From: Gynuella sunshinyii YC6258
GTDB lineage: Bacteria > Pseudomonadota > Gammaproteobacteria > Pseudomonadales > Natronospirillaceae
DNA: 64,000 nucleotides
NCBI RefSeq assembly: GCF_000940805.1
Contig: NZ_CP007142.1
Coordinates: forward strand, 4,936,593 to 5,000,592
Direction: 5' to 3'
Both the position numbers and the translations under genes were made by a program. Of this stretch, positions 50,201 through 60,543 are shown one piece after another. The stretch's first letter is position 1; the number at the start of each line of letters is the position of its first letter. The notes under the pieces are model-generated. The model was not told the DNA's origin, did not search any database, and saw only the letters and a program-made list of their open reading frames with translations.

Positions 50201-53200
50201 GGTACTCAGGCGGTTGCCTTCACTATCGTAGGTGTTAGCTTCCCAGGTACCATCGGGGTAACGGGTTTCTGTCACCCGGCCATAGGCGTCGTAATCCATT
50301 TCTGTCCGGTGACCCAAGGCATCGATCGTCGCGATCAACTGACCGGCCAGATCGTATTCGTTCTGGCTGACGGAACCATCGGCATAGTGTGTTTCGATCA
50401 CACGGTTACGGGCATCGTAGACATAGGTTGTGGTATTACCTGCCGCATTGGTTTCCGTGAGTACATTACCGTTGTCATCGTAGGTGTACGTGGTAACTGC
50501 TCCTGCGTTACCAGTACTTCCGCCATCCGTGGCGGTCGTAGCAGTGGCCAATATATGGGTTTCGGTGAGTTTGTTGCCATCACTGTCGTAGGTGTATTCG
50601 GTCACGTTTTTCAACGCATCCGTGGTTTTGCTGACCAACCCTTTTTTGTTGATGTTGTTACCAGCGATATTCCCTAGTGGATCCGTCACCATCAACAGGT
50701 TACCAATGCTGTCGTAGGTATTTTTATAGACATTACCCAAGGCATCGGTGATCTCGGTTTCCTGACCACGGCTGTTGTAGGCATAGGTAATGGTATTACC
50801 CAGGGCGTCGGTCTGGGTCAGCTGGTTGTTGTCTGCGTCAAAAGTGGCTTCGGTGACATTACCCAACGGGTCGGTTTCACTGAGCTGGTTGCCATGTTCA
50901 TCATAGCGATATTCCCAGGTTTCACCGGCGGCATCGATGCGGGTAGTAACATTACCCATGTCATCGTAGTAGTAGAACGTGGTGTGGCCGTTGCGGTCAG
51001 AAACCACTGACTCACGACCCGCAATATCATGATTGAAATCGATACGCTGACCATCGTTATCTTCCTGGGCAATCAGGCGACCATTATCGTCATAGATGTT
51101 CTTGATCAGCGTGCGTCCCAATGGGTCAACCAAATCCAGCAAGCCGTGGCTGCGGTTGTACACATAAGTGGTTTGCGCATCCAATGCATCCTCACTGACG
51201 GTCAGGTTGCCGTTATTATCGTAGCGATAGTCCAACCTGTGTCCATTGGGGTCTGTGATGCTGGTAATCCGGCCTTTGCTATCACGATTAAAGGTGATGG
51301 CTTTGCCACTGGAATGGAAAATACCGTTGTTGGTATAAGTCAGGGTATTGCCATTGGGGTCGACGACTTTATCGATACCGAAATCCTGATTCAGGTAGTA
51401 CTCATAGCCCGACTGGGTGGTGAGCTTGTAGCGGTCAGGATCAACGGGGGAGCTGAAATACCCGGTTTCAAGCAACAGGCCACCAGAATAATAAGCACTG
51501 CTGTCATCCAGAGCGGTTAAGGTGGATTGGGTATCACCAACAGGATTGAACTTCAGATCAACATTATTGATCACCTGATAGGTGCTGCAACTGGGTGACG
51601 CGGCCGCTTCAAACCGTTCCACCTCACCGGTTGGCAGTGTGATGGTGACCACAGGAGCGCCCTGAGGTTCAACGCAGAAGTCGACAATCAGGTTGAATGG
51701 CCCGCGCTTGTATTGATTCACCGACCAGAACTTGCCAATGGTCCGGCTTTCTTCAACTTTGACATCCTGGTAACCCACGCTCCAGCCATAGCCAAAATCC
51801 AGATCTTCAAAACGACGGCGGCTATCGTAAGTACGCGTCAGGCGAATCGGAATACCCGCCATCGGAATGTTGAGGTCTTCCAGCGTGATGCTGAAGTTAC
51901 CGACTTTCAGGTCACCCTCCACACCAATGACAGTACTGTCGCTGGCGGTATGCCCATTCACGTCTTCAGCATACAACACAATATCGTACTGACCATTTAT
52001 CAGCATGGTCGGATCCAGAGTCGCCACTTTGGCATCGCTGACGTTGCTACTGCCTTCGGCAATGGTCTGCCAGGCCTGCTGTCCTTTCGGAGAAATCATG
52101 ACCCGGTAGCGATAAAGATTGTCATCGCTGACACTGCCAATCACGTCGGCAGGAGCGCTGATGATGCTGTCGATGTCTGGAGCATTGAGGCTGACTACCG
52201 GCGCATTGTTGTCCTGTGGAACCCGAACGCTATAGCTACTGGCTTCCAGAATCGTAGTGGTACCATCTGAAACCTGGACAGAAACACTGTGGATACCGGC
52301 ATCAGTGGCGGACGTGACGATCTCAGCCTGACCATAGGCATTCAGAGCCACTTCCGTATCATCGACCCATAGCGTACTGCTGGGACTACCCGTGCCACCG
52401 GATGTAAAGACGTTAATGACAACGGTATCTCCCGGATTCACTGCTTCCGGGGAAATCAAAATCGTCGCACTGAGCGGTAAGGCTTCAGCGGAAACAGCAA
52501 TGCTATAGCTTTGCAGCGAACGTCCCTGACCATCATCGGCATAGAGCACGACATCATGGCTGCCGACCTGATCGGTGGTGGGTGTCCATTGCAGCAGACC
52601 GCTCACGTCCATGGTCATGCCGTCAGGACCCGTCAGAATCCCATAGGTCAATACATCGCCATCGGCATCGGTGGCTGAGAATTCATAGCGATAGGATTGA
52701 TCGACTACGGCAGTCGATCCAGGGTGGCTGTTGATGACCGGATAATGGTTATCGGGACTGGCTTCAACCACTTCCAGAGTATAACTCTGGGTCACGGTAG
52801 CCTGGCCATCGCTCACGCTCAGGCTGATTGCATGGCTACCAACCTGATTACTGGTGGCTGTCCAGTGCAAGGCACCGGCATCACTCAGGGTCATGCCATC
52901 AGGTGCGGTGATCAATGCGAAAGTTAGCGTATCACCATCGGCATCACGGGCGACAACATCGTAGCGGTATTCCTCACCAACAATGGCCGGGGAGGTTGGT
53001 TGGCTGACGATTGAAGGAGTATGGTTAACTTCAGCGGCTTCAATGTTTAGTATCAACTGGAAAGTGGTACTGCCACCATGACCATCAGAAACTCCCACCT
53101 TGATGACCAATGCTTGTTCAGCTAAATCCTCACTACTTTGCCAACTCATCAAACCAGAGCCTGAAACAATCAAGCCATCAATCTGAGTGAACAATGTGTA

Positions 53201-55705
53201 GCTAAGTTCATCATTATCGGGATCAGATGCATTTATCTGATAACTCAGCACATCTCCCGCTTGCAGGGAGATTTCATCGTTAGTTGGATCAACCAGCGGT
53301 ACTTGATTTGTACTCGTTACGTCGATATTGAAGTATTGAATGTCTCTGAGCGAAAACGCATCCATTGTTTCAACAGCAACCGCATTGATACCCATCTGAT
53401 CTTCGACAGGTGTCCAACTCATGGTTCCACCGGTAAAACTCATTCCTTCTGGACCATATATCAGCTGCCATTGCAAACCTGTTTCGTTGGGATCAGTGGC
53501 TTCTGGCGTATACGCAAAGCTCTCACCCAGCTTTAAGCTCTGATCAGGCGTTGTTGTAATCTCTGGAGCCGATCTGGAAGCATTTGTGACCAATAACGGG
53601 AAAGATTGTTCAGTCACTAAACCACCATCAGTGGAGTATTGCAGGGTTATACGATGAGTACCTATATTGTCGTTGGTGGGCGTCCAACTAACCAGTCCAT
53701 AGGTTGAATCGATTTCCATGTCTGAAGGAGCATTTAACAAGGTGTAGGTACCGTCGCTGCCGTTTTCAACTCTCGGCAGATAACCGTAGTCATCGTAAGC
53801 TGATATTTGCTGTGGGGGCACGGAAGTAAAATACGGCTGAGCACAAGTACCAATCGGGGTATAGGCGTTGATAAACTGCCAGGAGAGGATGTCATGGTCG
53901 CCATAACCTGAACCGGTACCAGAGGTAAAGCCCAAGTAGGCATTTTCCGTTTCCAGGACCGATGTTAAATCAACGTGATAGCTCAGCATTGCCTGTTCAG
54001 GGCGGGTGTTTTCCAGTGACAAGCGTACCTCTAATGTCTGGGTAGCGCCGTCATAATCCACCCAGCTATACCAGATATCACCATCATTCATTCGCTGAGC
54101 GATATGAACGGTGTCTTTGGAAACCATATCGCCGTTGAGGTCGATACCAATATGATTACCATCGGGATCAACGCTACGGTTATAGTAGGTGTCAAACTCA
54201 ATGCCCAAACTGGTCGGTATCCCTTTATAGCCGATGCCACCCCCCGTGCTACCCACTTCACTGCTGACCGTTTGCACGACAAACGTCAGGCCATCAGCTC
54301 CCTGACCATCTGGATCGCTGACACCGTTCGGGTTACTGATCCGGAAACTGAAAAAGGTGCTGAATGACGCTTGAAAACCATTGTTGTCAACAAGAGGAAT
54401 CGCTTGTTTTAAAAATGCACTACCTGCTTGACTGGCCTGGCTTGGAGTCAAACGCAACACTTGGTTGTCGCCAGAAGCTACTGTTGAAGCGTCACCATTT
54501 ATTTGCAGCGTCGTCACATCAATGAAGTCATCGAAATTCACGACCACCGCGTCATCCGGCACACAACTGTTTTCGACATCAATGATTGTGATGTCATAGC
54601 TTTGAGTATCTGCATGGTCGTAAGGATCGCTGACCGCTACTTCGACACTCACTGTATCTCCATTAACATTGCTGGCATGCCAGGAAATAGCCCCGCTGTC
54701 CGGGTTAATCAACATTCCTTCTGGGGCTTGTAATAAGGTATAGTGCAATTCATCGTCATCAGGATCTGTCGCTTCCACATCGTATAGATACGCTTCGCCA
54801 TTGGTAATTTTGACGGTGGGGGTACTGGTAATCACCGGTGGCTCATTGGCTTCAGGCAAATCACCCACAAACGGCACTTGATTGATCTGCATCGGGCCGT
54901 TCCAGTGGTTGGCGAACAGCTGGCCATAAATGACACCGGTGGGATTGTCCAGATCGGCCAATGGCGCCAGTACTGAACCTTGGACACCGACAGATTGCAG
55001 CGTCAACGAGGTCGCCTGATAGAAGTTGTAAACCACATGATCACGAACGCTTTCCAGAGACTGCAAGCCCATATTGGTCAGGCCGGGGGCGGCACCATCG
55101 ATGTTGAAGATGTAGGTTGCGTCAACAGGCGCACAGCTGAGGTCGACACTGAAGGTATTGGCAGCCAGGACCTGCCCGCCATCGAGTTGAAACACCTGAG
55201 CCTTAGCATCGCAGGCAGCCGTCATATAGACGCCACCCCATTGATAAACCACGGTACCGTTGGCGTCCAGGGTGGCCAGGTCGGCAGACAATTGCGTCAG
55301 TTCGCTCTGTACTGCGATAAAATCAATCGGTAAGTCCGCACCGGCCGTGACCGTCGCACCTTCGGCCATGCCATCAATCACCGTCTGGTCAACGCCATCC
55401 GTACTGCCACCGGCGAGAATATCGCCGTTATAGACATGACCGTTGGGAAAGGTGATATCTCCCCCGGCGATCAGCACACCATCCGGTAACGTAGTATTCA
55501 GTTGCTGACCGATGCTGTAGTACAGCAAAGAAATGTTGCCACCGGCTGCCAGCCGGCCTTCGACATCCGATGCCGTGGCGGTGAAATCACCAAATACCAG
55601 CGCGTTATAGGGCTGGGCAACACCGAAATCCTGAGCGGATACTATCGATGAAAGCGAAACAAGGGAAAGTAAGATACAGAGGGGAAGTGCGACGATCTTT
55701 GTCAT
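47246..55705 (-). CDS. Giant Sec-exported YD-repeat (Rhs-like) polymorphic toxin
   Basis: This 2819-residue protein has a Sec signal peptide (~1-24, ending SIVSAQ). A choice-of-anchor A domain (~26-285, VFGDFTATASDVEGRLA) is followed by putative-Ig modules, an L-type-lectin-like domain (~385-625, GIEFDTYYNRSVDPDGNH) and further He_PIG/cadherin-like modules to ~1260. A transition domain (LKVGNFSITLEDLNIPM) leads to many YD repeats (~1430-2450), the Rhs core end (LRFRWYNPEIGRFNKMDD), a Hint domain (~2570-2712, NSFNGDTLVATELG to VLAHNAG) and a ~107-residue toxin with FGHTFNTHGAG, GQWLDNQRAAEFL and final IKTAYPVLK, BECR RNase-like. The YD shell should encase the toxin, and the Hint may release it. 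No T6SS marker (PAAR) is present, so delivery is Sec-dependent and surface-linked by inference. Confidence 0.88.
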   Translation of the reverse strand: MTKIVALPLCILLSLVSLSSIVSAQDFGVAQPYNALVFGDFTATASDVEGRLAAGGNISLLYYSIGQQLNTTLPDGVLIAGGDITFPNGHVYNGDILAGGSTDGVDQTVIDGMAEGATVTAGADLPIDFIAVQSELTQLSADLATLDANGTVVYQWGGVYMTAACDAKAQVFQLDGGQVLAANTFSVDLSCAPVDATYIFNIDGAAPGLTNMGLQSLESVRDHVVYNFYQATSLTLQSVGVQGSVLAPLADLDNPTGVIYGQLFANHWNGPMQINQVPFVGDLPEANEPPVITSTPTVKITNGEAYLYDVEATDPDDDELHYTLLQAPEGMLINPDSGAISWHASNVNGDTVSVEVAVSDPYDHADTQSYDITIIDVENSCVPDDAVVVNFDDFIDVTTLQINGDASTVASGDNQVLRLTPSQASQAGSAFLKQAIPLVDNNGFQASFSTFFSFRISNPNGVSDPDGQGADGLTFVVQTVSSEVGSTGGGIGYKGIPTSLGIEFDTYYNRSVDPDGNHIGIDLNGDMVSKDTVHIAQRMNDGDIWYSWVDYDGATQTLEVRLSLENTRPEQAMLSYHVDLTSVLETENAYLGFTSGTGSGYGDHDILSWQFINAYTPIGTCAQPYFTSVPPQQISAYDDYGYLPRVENGSDGTYTLLNAPSDMEIDSTYGLVSWTPTNDNIGTHRITLQYSTDGGLVTEQSFPLLVTNASRSAPEITTTPDQSLKLGESFAYTPEATDPNETGLQWQLIYGPEGMSFTGGTMSWTPVEDQMGINAVAVETMDAFSLRDIQYFNIDVTSTNQVPLVDPTNDEISLQAGDVLSYQINASDPDNDELSYTLFTQIDGLIVSGSGLMSWQSSEDLAEQALVIKVGVSDGHGGSTTFQLILNIEAAEVNHTPSIVSQPTSPAIVGEEYRYDVVARDADGDTLTFALITAPDGMTLSDAGALHWTATSNQVGSHAISLSVSDGQATVTQSYTLEVVEASPDNHYPVINSHPGSTAVVDQSYRYEFSATDADGDVLTYGILTGPDGMTMDVSGLLQWTPTTDQVGSHDVVLYADDGQGRSLQSYSIAVSAEALPLSATILISPEAVNPGDTVVINVFTSGGTGSPSSTLWVDDTEVALNAYGQAEIVTSATDAGIHSVSVQVSDGTTTILEASSYSVRVPQDNNAPVVSLNAPDIDSIISAPADVIGSVSDDNLYRYRVMISPKGQQAWQTIAEGSSNVSDAKVATLDPTMLINGQYDIVLYAEDVNGHTASDSTVIGVEGDLKVGNFSITLEDLNIPMAGIPIRLTRTYDSRRRFEDLDFGYGWSVGYQDVKVEESRTIGKFWSVNQYKRGPFNLIVDFCVEPQGAPVVTITLPTGEVERFEAAASPSCSTYQVINNVDLKFNPVGDTQSTLTALDDSSAYYSGGLLLETGYFSSPVDPDRYKLTTQSGYEYYLNQDFGIDKVVDPNGNTLTYTNNGIFHSSGKAITFNRDSKGRITSITDPNGHRLDYRYDNNGNLTVSEDALDAQTTYVYNRSHGLLDLVDPLGRTLIKNIYDDNGRLIAQEDNDGQRIDFNHDIAGRESVVSDRNGHTTFYYYDDMGNVTTRIDAAGETWEYRYDEHGNQLSETDPLGNVTEATFDADNNQLTQTDALGNTITYAYNSRGQETEITDALGNVYKNTYDSIGNLLMVTDPLGNIAGNNINKKGLVSKTTDALKNVTEYTYDSDGNKLTETHILATATTATDGGSTGNAGAVTTYTYDDNGNVLTETNAAGNTTTYVYDARNRVIETHYADGSVSQNEYDLAGQLIATIDALGHRTEMDYDAYGRVTETRYPDGTWEANTYDSEGNRLSTTDRLGQMTIYHYDALNRVIQTDLADGSSTYTSYDAVGRVISETDALGHITQYEYDAAGRRTAVINALDHRHSFAYDANGNLISETDANGHTTRYDYNALDQRTQTTYADGSSESDEYDALGRRTRHTDQAGITTDYSYDALGRLISVTDTEGNVTTYGYDNAGNKTRQTDAEGRETTWTYDSQGRITSRTLPMGQQERFTYDLNGNMATHTDFNGQETRYNYDENNQLTRIEYADDEIETFSYDVLGNRTSATDSQGTTKYQYDSQSRLIQETQPNGAVLSYQYDANGNKTRFSVTRNGLTDITRYGYDQLNRLESITTNDGTTTYGYDDVGNRTSLSYPNGTSQVYNYDSLNRLTELKTYNGNGTLVEQYSYTLDKTGRRIKIEELDGRSTEYSYDTLYRLTGETITDAINGDYTATYQYDKVGNRTYETVDGVQTAYTYDANDRLTESGGISYTYDDNGNTLTQTEDGVTTSYQYNAKNELIGVSKDDGSTTASYQYNIDGIRNQKTESGSTTEYVVDSNQAYAQVVQEISNGSTIVSYAYGDDLISQVRSGSTSYYHVDGLGSTRSLSDSNGDITDTYDYEAFGELLNQTGDTENSHLYAGEAKDETLGMYNLRFRWYNPEIGRFNKMDDWAGNAADPITLHKYLYAGNDPVQNIDPGGHFFGLAGFGAASNIQVELSNLQIDIGMSFLDSALNPDTAAASVGSNFKMLGLAALGGTGFKLLSKFSRKFRKACNMNSFNGDTLVATELGLKPIQDIRIGDKVWAYDEATGEKSLQTVVHLITGEGDKEIVNITLDSGEVIEATAGHPFYVPGLHDWVNAGELTLEQSLMDLDGENVTILKLVQTTEKTKVYNLTVANDHTYYVGEYGVLAHNAGICTKVVNWKSVKSFGHTFNTHGAGVKNTQKLIDRARSTGNAQGQWLDNQRAAEFLAVMSHSVDVPTTVRITPGLGQVITKEGEVLDTVWAIIVPSKNGIKTAYPVLK

Positions 55706-56145
55706 TACAACGGTCCTGGTACATCCGATTTAAGAAAAGTCCTTAGTTTGTCAACGAGGGAGTCGGCAAAACAAGACGATTATACAAAGTGCAAATATCA
55801 AGTAAACACAGCTCATAGTCAGGCCATATTTTCGTGACTCAATTCACAATACATGTCGCACGCCGGAAATGCTGCAGAAGCAATCACTGCACCCAGGAAT
55901 GATTCCTGCCACCCCTCCAAAGGAAACACTGAGCAATATTCGCAGGTATGAAAATAATTAAACAGGTTGTCATAGCCACTGTTTAATCTGACCGATCATC
56001 AGAAAGAAAATCAGCGCTGGGATGGAGAACCGGGTTTATATACTAAAGCTGGATATTCAGACCTTCCGAACAGCTCTGCCATAAATGATCGCAAGGTACA
56101 GCGACGAAACAGATTCAGTTTGAAACCGCATCGCCGCAGCCGTCA
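55706..56145 (-). other. Intergenic region upstream of the giant toxin gene
   Basis: About 440 bases between hupE and the toxin gene; the toxin promoter is expected at the left end. No gene, repeat or clear terminator was recognised. Confidence 0.4.
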
Positions 56146-56727
56146 TCACGCAATAGACAGATAAACCCCCACCATGGCGATGGCACCACCTGCCACGCGG
56201 CTGAGAAGATCATTGCGGGTTTTGTGAATCAGCAGACCACTGGCAATACCGGCAGAATGAAGTAATACCGTAGCCGCAACAAAACCTGTCACGTAGGACA
56301 AGGTACCTGCCGTTAAGGGCATTTCCGCGCCATGGGCATGACCATGGAACAAGGCAAACACACCCACCACGATGGCACTCAAAAGTACTGGCAGACGAAA
56401 AGCACCGGCAATCAGAACTCCCAGCAGCAGAACTGACAACGCGATGCCCTGTTCAACCCAGGGTAGCGCTACCCCGGTAAACCCGAGTACACCGCCGACG
56501 ATCATCACGCCCACAAATGAACACGGTACTGCCCAGATGGCCCGACCACCCATTTGCGCCGCCCACAATCCCACGGCCAACATGGCCAGCAGGTGGTCGA
56601 GCCCGCCCAGGGGATGGCCAAATCCGTGACTCAGTCCATTGGCGGTTGATACTCCGGTATGTGCTGACGCAAATACCGGCAATGCCAGCAGCAGAGTTGT
56701 GATGATCGCTTTTAATGTGAATCTCAT
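56146..56727 (-). CDS. ureJ: HupE/UreJ-family nickel permease
   Basis: This 193-residue membrane protein has a cleavable-looking signal (ALPVFASAHTG) and about six hydrophobic segments. The hallmark HPLGGLDHLLAMLAVGLWAA (~38-57) and FALFHGHAHGAEMP carry the His/Asp metal-binding residues of HupE/UreJ. It is the last gene of the urease operon, 15 bases after ureG, and should bring in Ni2+ for the urease centre. Confidence 0.93.
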   Translation of the reverse strand: MRFTLKAIITTLLLALPVFASAHTGVSTANGLSHGFGHPLGGLDHLLAMLAVGLWAAQMGGRAIWAVPCSFVGVMIVGGVLGFTGVALPWVEQGIALSVLLLGVLIAGAFRLPVLLSAIVVGVFALFHGHAHGAEMPLTAGTLSYVTGFVAATVLLHSAGIASGLLIHKTRNDLLSRVAGGAIAMVGVYLSIA

Positions 56728-56742
56728 GTTCGCTATCCTCGT

Positions 56743-57384
56743 TCAAACGACTGCAGTAACCGGTGGCAAAACCTTCGGTTCCAGCATGCCTTCTGTAATT
56801 ATAAATTCGATGATCTGTTCCAGACCTTCGGCTTTTTTCAGATTGGAAAATACAAATGGACGGTTCCCGCGCATTCTGCCGGCATCATGATCCATGACGG
56901 CCAACGATGCCCCCACCATGGGTGCGAGATCGGTTTTATTGATCACCAGCAGATCCGAGCGGGTAATGCCCGGACCACCCTTGCGCGGAATTTTATCGCC
57001 GGCGGAAACATCGATGACGTAAATCGTCAGATCCGATAGCTCCGGGCTAAACGTCGCGCTGAGATTATCCCCACCACTCTCGACAAACACAACATCGAGA
57101 TCAGGGTGCCTTTTTGCCAGTTCATCAATGGCGGCCAGATTCATGGAGGCATCCTCCCGAATCGCCGTGTGCGGACACCCACCGGTTTCCACGCCGATGA
57201 TACGGTCAGCCGCAAGAGCCTGATGTCGGGTCAGGAACTGCGCATCTTCCTGAGTGTAAATATCGTTGGTCACCACGGCGATATTGTAATGCTCGCGCAT
57301 GGCACTGCACAGGGAGCGTAACAGTGCGGTTTTGCCGGACCCTACCGGTCCACCGACACCGACACGCAAAGTCTGTTTGTTCAT
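56743..57384 (-). CDS. ureG: Urease accessory GTPase UreG
   Basis: This 213-residue SIMIBI-class GTPase has a P-loop [12 protein letters not shown] (~11-22), a metal-binding [15 protein letters not shown] (Cys-Pro-His, ~66-80), [18 protein letters not shown] (Walker B-like) and [10 protein letters not shown] for guanine. It couples GTP hydrolysis to nickel delivery with UreD, UreF and UreE. Confidence 0.98.
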   Translation of the reverse strand: MNKQTLRVGVGGPVGSGKTALLRSLCSAMREHYNIAVVTNDIYTQEDAQFLTRHQALAADRIIGVETGGCPHTAIREDASMNLAAIDELAKRHPDLDVVFVESGGDNLSATFSPELSDLTIYVIDVSAGDKIPRKGGPGITRSDLLVINKTDLAPMVGASLAVMDHDAGRMRGNRPFVFSNLKKAEGLEQIIEFIITEGMLEPKVLPPVTAVV

Positions 57385-57395
57385 ATGCTTGCTTC

Positions 57396-58070
57396 CTATG
57401 ATCGAAATAAACGGCTGTATTGCACTTCATGTCGGGCACTGGCAATTGCCAGTGCCGGCAAAGATGATCCAGTCTCAGCAGTGGAAATATGTTCCGCCTG
57501 GGTCACGGCAGCGGCAATCATTGGTTGCAACTGCAACAACAGTTGCTGCGCCTGAGACTGCCCCAGCGGCACCAGCTTGGTGGCGGCGATGACCTGGTTT
57601 TCCAGCCATGACCACGTCATGCCGAGTGCCGCAGCCGGCCATTCAAGCTGCCAATACACGGCCACCCAGGCATACAGGGTGATAAACGTGACAGACTCGT
57701 TTTTGGCCGGTAACGGAATATTCAGTTGTTTCAGCAAGCGCATGAGCGCTTCACCGGTGGCGCTGTCCATTAACCGCAGTTCAGCGCTTTCACGACTGGC
57801 CAGCAGCAGCTCCCCGGCTTGCTGCCAGGCATGCAGATCGGCCCGCTGCGCCGCCTCCATGGCCTGTCGCAGTACCGGCAGTTCCAGCATTGGCAGGGCA
57901 TATTTGAGTTGTTGCGATAACCACTCGTGGGTATCGTGCTGGTTACGAATCCAGCCGAGTTCCACAGCACTTTCCAGCCCCTGGGAAAACGCAAACGCCC
58001 CCACTGGCAGGCCGGCGCTGTTCAGTTGCAGCAGTCGCAACAACCCGGTATCAGTGAGGGTGATGGCCAT
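57396..58070 (-). CDS. ureF: Urease accessory protein UreF
   Basis: This 224-residue, alpha-helical protein has [20 protein letters not shown] (~14-33), typical of UreF, and a C-terminal [15 protein letters not shown] tail that contacts UreD/UreC. It acts as scaffold and GTPase regulator in the UreDFG complex. Its start lies 20 bases inside ureE. Confidence 0.96.
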   Translation of the reverse strand: MAITLTDTGLLRLLQLNSAGLPVGAFAFSQGLESAVELGWIRNQHDTHEWLSQQLKYALPMLELPVLRQAMEAAQRADLHAWQQAGELLLASRESAELRLMDSATGEALMRLLKQLNIPLPAKNESVTFITLYAWVAVYWQLEWPAAALGMTWSWLENQVIAATKLVPLGQSQAQQLLLQLQPMIAAAVTQAEHISTAETGSSLPALAIASARHEVQYSRLFRS

Positions 58071-58494
58071 GGTAGGCTCCGTTTTCCGGCATGAATACCG
58101 CTCGTTCCCGACACACCTGCAAGCCCTGTTGTATCAGCATGGCTTCGAGAACGTGATCAGGCGTCATGCGCAGCCAACGTTCGCCCACCTGGACTTTGAC
58201 ATGACGATTACCCAGGTGATAACAGGCCCTGGCAAAGGTTTCCCAGTCTTCACAGCTGGCCCGGACTACCGTTTCCTCGGCTCCCTGAATCTGTACGATG
58301 CGACCACAGCGGCTTTTCAGATATTCGCCGACCAATAGCGGACGCCCACGTTCCTGCATGATCAGATGCACTTCTTCACCGCTGTCGGTATGGAGTCGCT
58401 GACGGTTTTTGTGCCGCTGTTCGTGGGTCAGTATCACGGTTGCCGCCACCGGCTCATGACAGTGCAAACCCAGTCGTTGATGTATTTCCAGCAT
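58051..58494 (-). CDS. ureE: Urease nickel chaperone UreE
   Basis: The start is the ATG at 58494 (MLEIHQRLGLHCHEP), preceded by GAGGAAA; the longer frame from 58554 would overlap ureC's end without conserved residues. The 147-residue protein has LILTHEQRHKNR-like N-domain and CYHLGNRHVKVQVGERWLRM, the metal-binding core with His. The C-terminus has a short His cluster (YHGHHPH), much smaller than in Klebsiella. It delivers nickel to UreG and urease. Confidence 0.95.
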   Translation of the reverse strand: MLEIHQRLGLHCHEPVAATVILTHEQRHKNRQRLHTDSGEEVHLIMQERGRPLLVGEYLKSRCGRIVQIQGAEETVVRASCEDWETFARACYHLGNRHVKVQVGERWLRMTPDHVLEAMLIQQGLQVCRERAVFMPENGAYHGHHPH

Positions 58495-58504
58495 GATGTT
58501 TTCC

Positions 58505-60214
58505 TCAAAACAGACAGTATCGTTGTGCCAACGGCAGCTCAGTGGCCGGCTCACAGGTCAGCAGTTCGCCATCGGCCCGTACTTCATAGGTCTGCGGGTC
58601 CACGCTGATATCCGGCAACCAGTCATTCAGGCGCATATCCTGTTTACTCAGGTTGCGAGTGCCACGGCAGGCCACCAGGGCGCGGCGCAAACCGAGTTCC
58701 TGTGCAAGATTCCGCTGCATTGCCGCTGCCGCCACGAAGGTCACGGATGTGGCCGCTGCTGCGCCACCGAAGCCCGCAAACATCATGCGATAATGAACCG
58801 GTTGCGGTGTGGGAATGGACGCATTGGGGTCGCCCATTGGCGCGGCTGCAATCATGCCGCCTTTGATGATCAGCGATGGTTTGATACCGAAAAACGCCGG
58901 TTTCCAGAGCACCAGATCAGCAAGTTTACCGGCCTCAATGGAGCCTACTTCATGGGCAATGCCGTGGGTAATCGCCGGGTTGATGGTGTATTTGGCGATG
59001 TAACGCCTGACCCGGAAATTATCCGCTCCCAAAGCACGATCTTCAGGCAGCAGACCAAACTGACTCTTCATTTTGTGGGCGGTCTGCCAAGTGCGGGTGA
59101 TCACTTCGCCGACCCGCCCCATGGCCTGGGAATCGGACGCGATCATGCTGAATGCACCGCGGTCATGGAGAATGTCTTCTGCGGCAATGGTTTCCTTGCG
59201 GATGCGCGAATCGGCAAAAGCGACATCCTCCGGGATGCTGCTGTCGAGATGATGACAGACCATCAGCATGTCGAGATGTTCATCCACGGTATTGCCGGTA
59301 TAAGGCCGGGTGGGATTGGTCGAGGATGGCAGCACATTGGCGTGAGCACAGGCACGGATAATGTCCGGCGCATGGCCGCCACCGGCTCCTTCGGTGTGAT
59401 AGGTATGAATCACCCGTTGTTTGAATGCAGCGAGGGTGTCGTCAACAAAACCGGATTCGTTCAGGGTATCGGTGTGAATGGCCACCTGCACATCGTATTG
59501 TTCCGCCACAGTCAAACAGTTATCGATGGAAGCCGGCGTCGTCCCCCAGTCTTCATGCAGTTTCAAACCGCAAGCGCCGGCCTGGAGTTGTGCAATCAAC
59601 GGCTCCGGCAGACTGGCGTTGCCTTTGCCCAGGAAACCAAAATTCATCGGCAGGTCATCGGTGGCCTGCATCATTTTGCCAAGATACCAGGGTCCGGGGG
59701 TACAGGTGGTGGCATTGGTCCCGGTCGCCGGGCCGGTACCGCCGCCAATCATGGTGGTCACACCGGACATCAATGCCTCTTCTACCTGCTGCGGACAGAT
59801 AAAGTGAATATGAGCATCCACCGCGCCCGCCGTCAGAATGGATCCCTCACCGGCCACCACTTCGGTACCAGGACCGATGATCAGATCCACGGCGTCCTGA
59901 ATATCCGGATTACCGGCCTTGCCGATGCCGGCGATGCGCCCCTGTTTGATACCGACGTCGGCTTTAACGATACCCCAGTGATCGATGATAACGGCATTGG
60001 TGATGACCAGATCCATCGTATCATCATCCAGTCGCTGGCTTTGTCCCATACCGTCACGAATCACTTTGCCGCCACCGAATTTCACTTCGTCGCCGTAATG
60101 GGTGAAATCCTTTTCGATTTCTATCCATAACCCGGTATCGGCCAGCCGCATCCGGTCACCGACTGTCGGCCCGAACATTTGTGCGTAACTTTGTCTGTCC
60201 ATGGTCCGGCTCAT
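58505..60214 (-). CDS. ureC: Urease alpha subunit UreC
   Basis: This 569-residue catalytic subunit opens with [15 protein letters not shown]. The carbamylated lysine in [13 protein letters not shown] is K218, [20 protein letters not shown] holds the flap His, and nickel ligands lie in [15 protein letters not shown]. It hydrolyses urea to ammonia and carbamate with a dinuclear nickel centre. It overlaps ureB by 4 bases. Two possible starts (M1, M5) differ only slightly. Confidence 0.99.
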   Translation of the reverse strand: MSRTMDRQSYAQMFGPTVGDRMRLADTGLWIEIEKDFTHYGDEVKFGGGKVIRDGMGQSQRLDDDTMDLVITNAVIIDHWGIVKADVGIKQGRIAGIGKAGNPDIQDAVDLIIGPGTEVVAGEGSILTAGAVDAHIHFICPQQVEEALMSGVTTMIGGGTGPATGTNATTCTPGPWYLGKMMQATDDLPMNFGFLGKGNASLPEPLIAQLQAGACGLKLHEDWGTTPASIDNCLTVAEQYDVQVAIHTDTLNESGFVDDTLAAFKQRVIHTYHTEGAGGGHAPDIIRACAHANVLPSSTNPTRPYTGNTVDEHLDMLMVCHHLDSSIPEDVAFADSRIRKETIAAEDILHDRGAFSMIASDSQAMGRVGEVITRTWQTAHKMKSQFGLLPEDRALGADNFRVRRYIAKYTINPAITHGIAHEVGSIEAGKLADLVLWKPAFFGIKPSLIIKGGMIAAAPMGDPNASIPTPQPVHYRMMFAGFGGAAAATSVTFVAAAAMQRNLAQELGLRRALVACRGTRNLSKQDMRLNDWLPDISVDPQTYEVRADGELLTCEPATELPLAQRYCLF

Positions 60215-60534
60215 GAGGAAGCTCCGCTGTCGAGTGCGCCCATGATCCGGGCACGAAAACCAAACACCCGGCGACTGCCGGCATAAGCGACCAGTTCCAC
60301 TTCACGCCCCTGCCCGGGTTCAAACCGAATCGCCGTACCCGAGGGAATGTTCAAGCGGAAACCACGAGTCCGCTCGCGCTCAAAACGCAGCCCCGGATTG
60401 GTTTCATAAAAGTGATAATGGGAACCCACCTGAATCGGCCGGTCAGCGATGTTTTCCACATATACTGTGACGGTCGGGCGCTGTGCATTCAGGACAATGT
60501 CATCACCTCGCGTCTGTATTTCACCTGGAATCAT
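60211..60534 (-). CDS. ureB: Urease beta subunit UreB
   Basis: This 107-residue protein has [16 protein letters not shown] at the start and [20 protein letters not shown], the usual UreB core. It is separate from UreA, as in most bacteria. It packs with UreA and UreC in the apoenzyme. Confidence 0.98.
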   Translation of the reverse strand: MIPGEIQTRGDDIVLNAQRPTVTVYVENIADRPIQVGSHYHFYETNPGLRFERERTRGFRLNIPSGTAIRFEPGQGREVELVAYAGSRRVFGFRARIMGALDSGASS

Positions 60535-60543
60535 ATAACCTCC

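Noticed and set aside
49823-50677. 284-codon plus-strand frame in the YD-repeat region
   Set aside because: Open because the opposite strand is a repetitive, stop-poor coding sequence; repeats mimic protein periodicity.
45400-51200. Short spaced repeats suggestive of a CRISPR array
   Set aside because: They are in-frame YD repeats of irregular length in a coding gene, without constant spacers or cas genes.
58493-60130. 545-codon open frame on the plus strand over ureC
   Set aside because: Antisense shadow of a highly conserved urease alpha gene; product has no known features.
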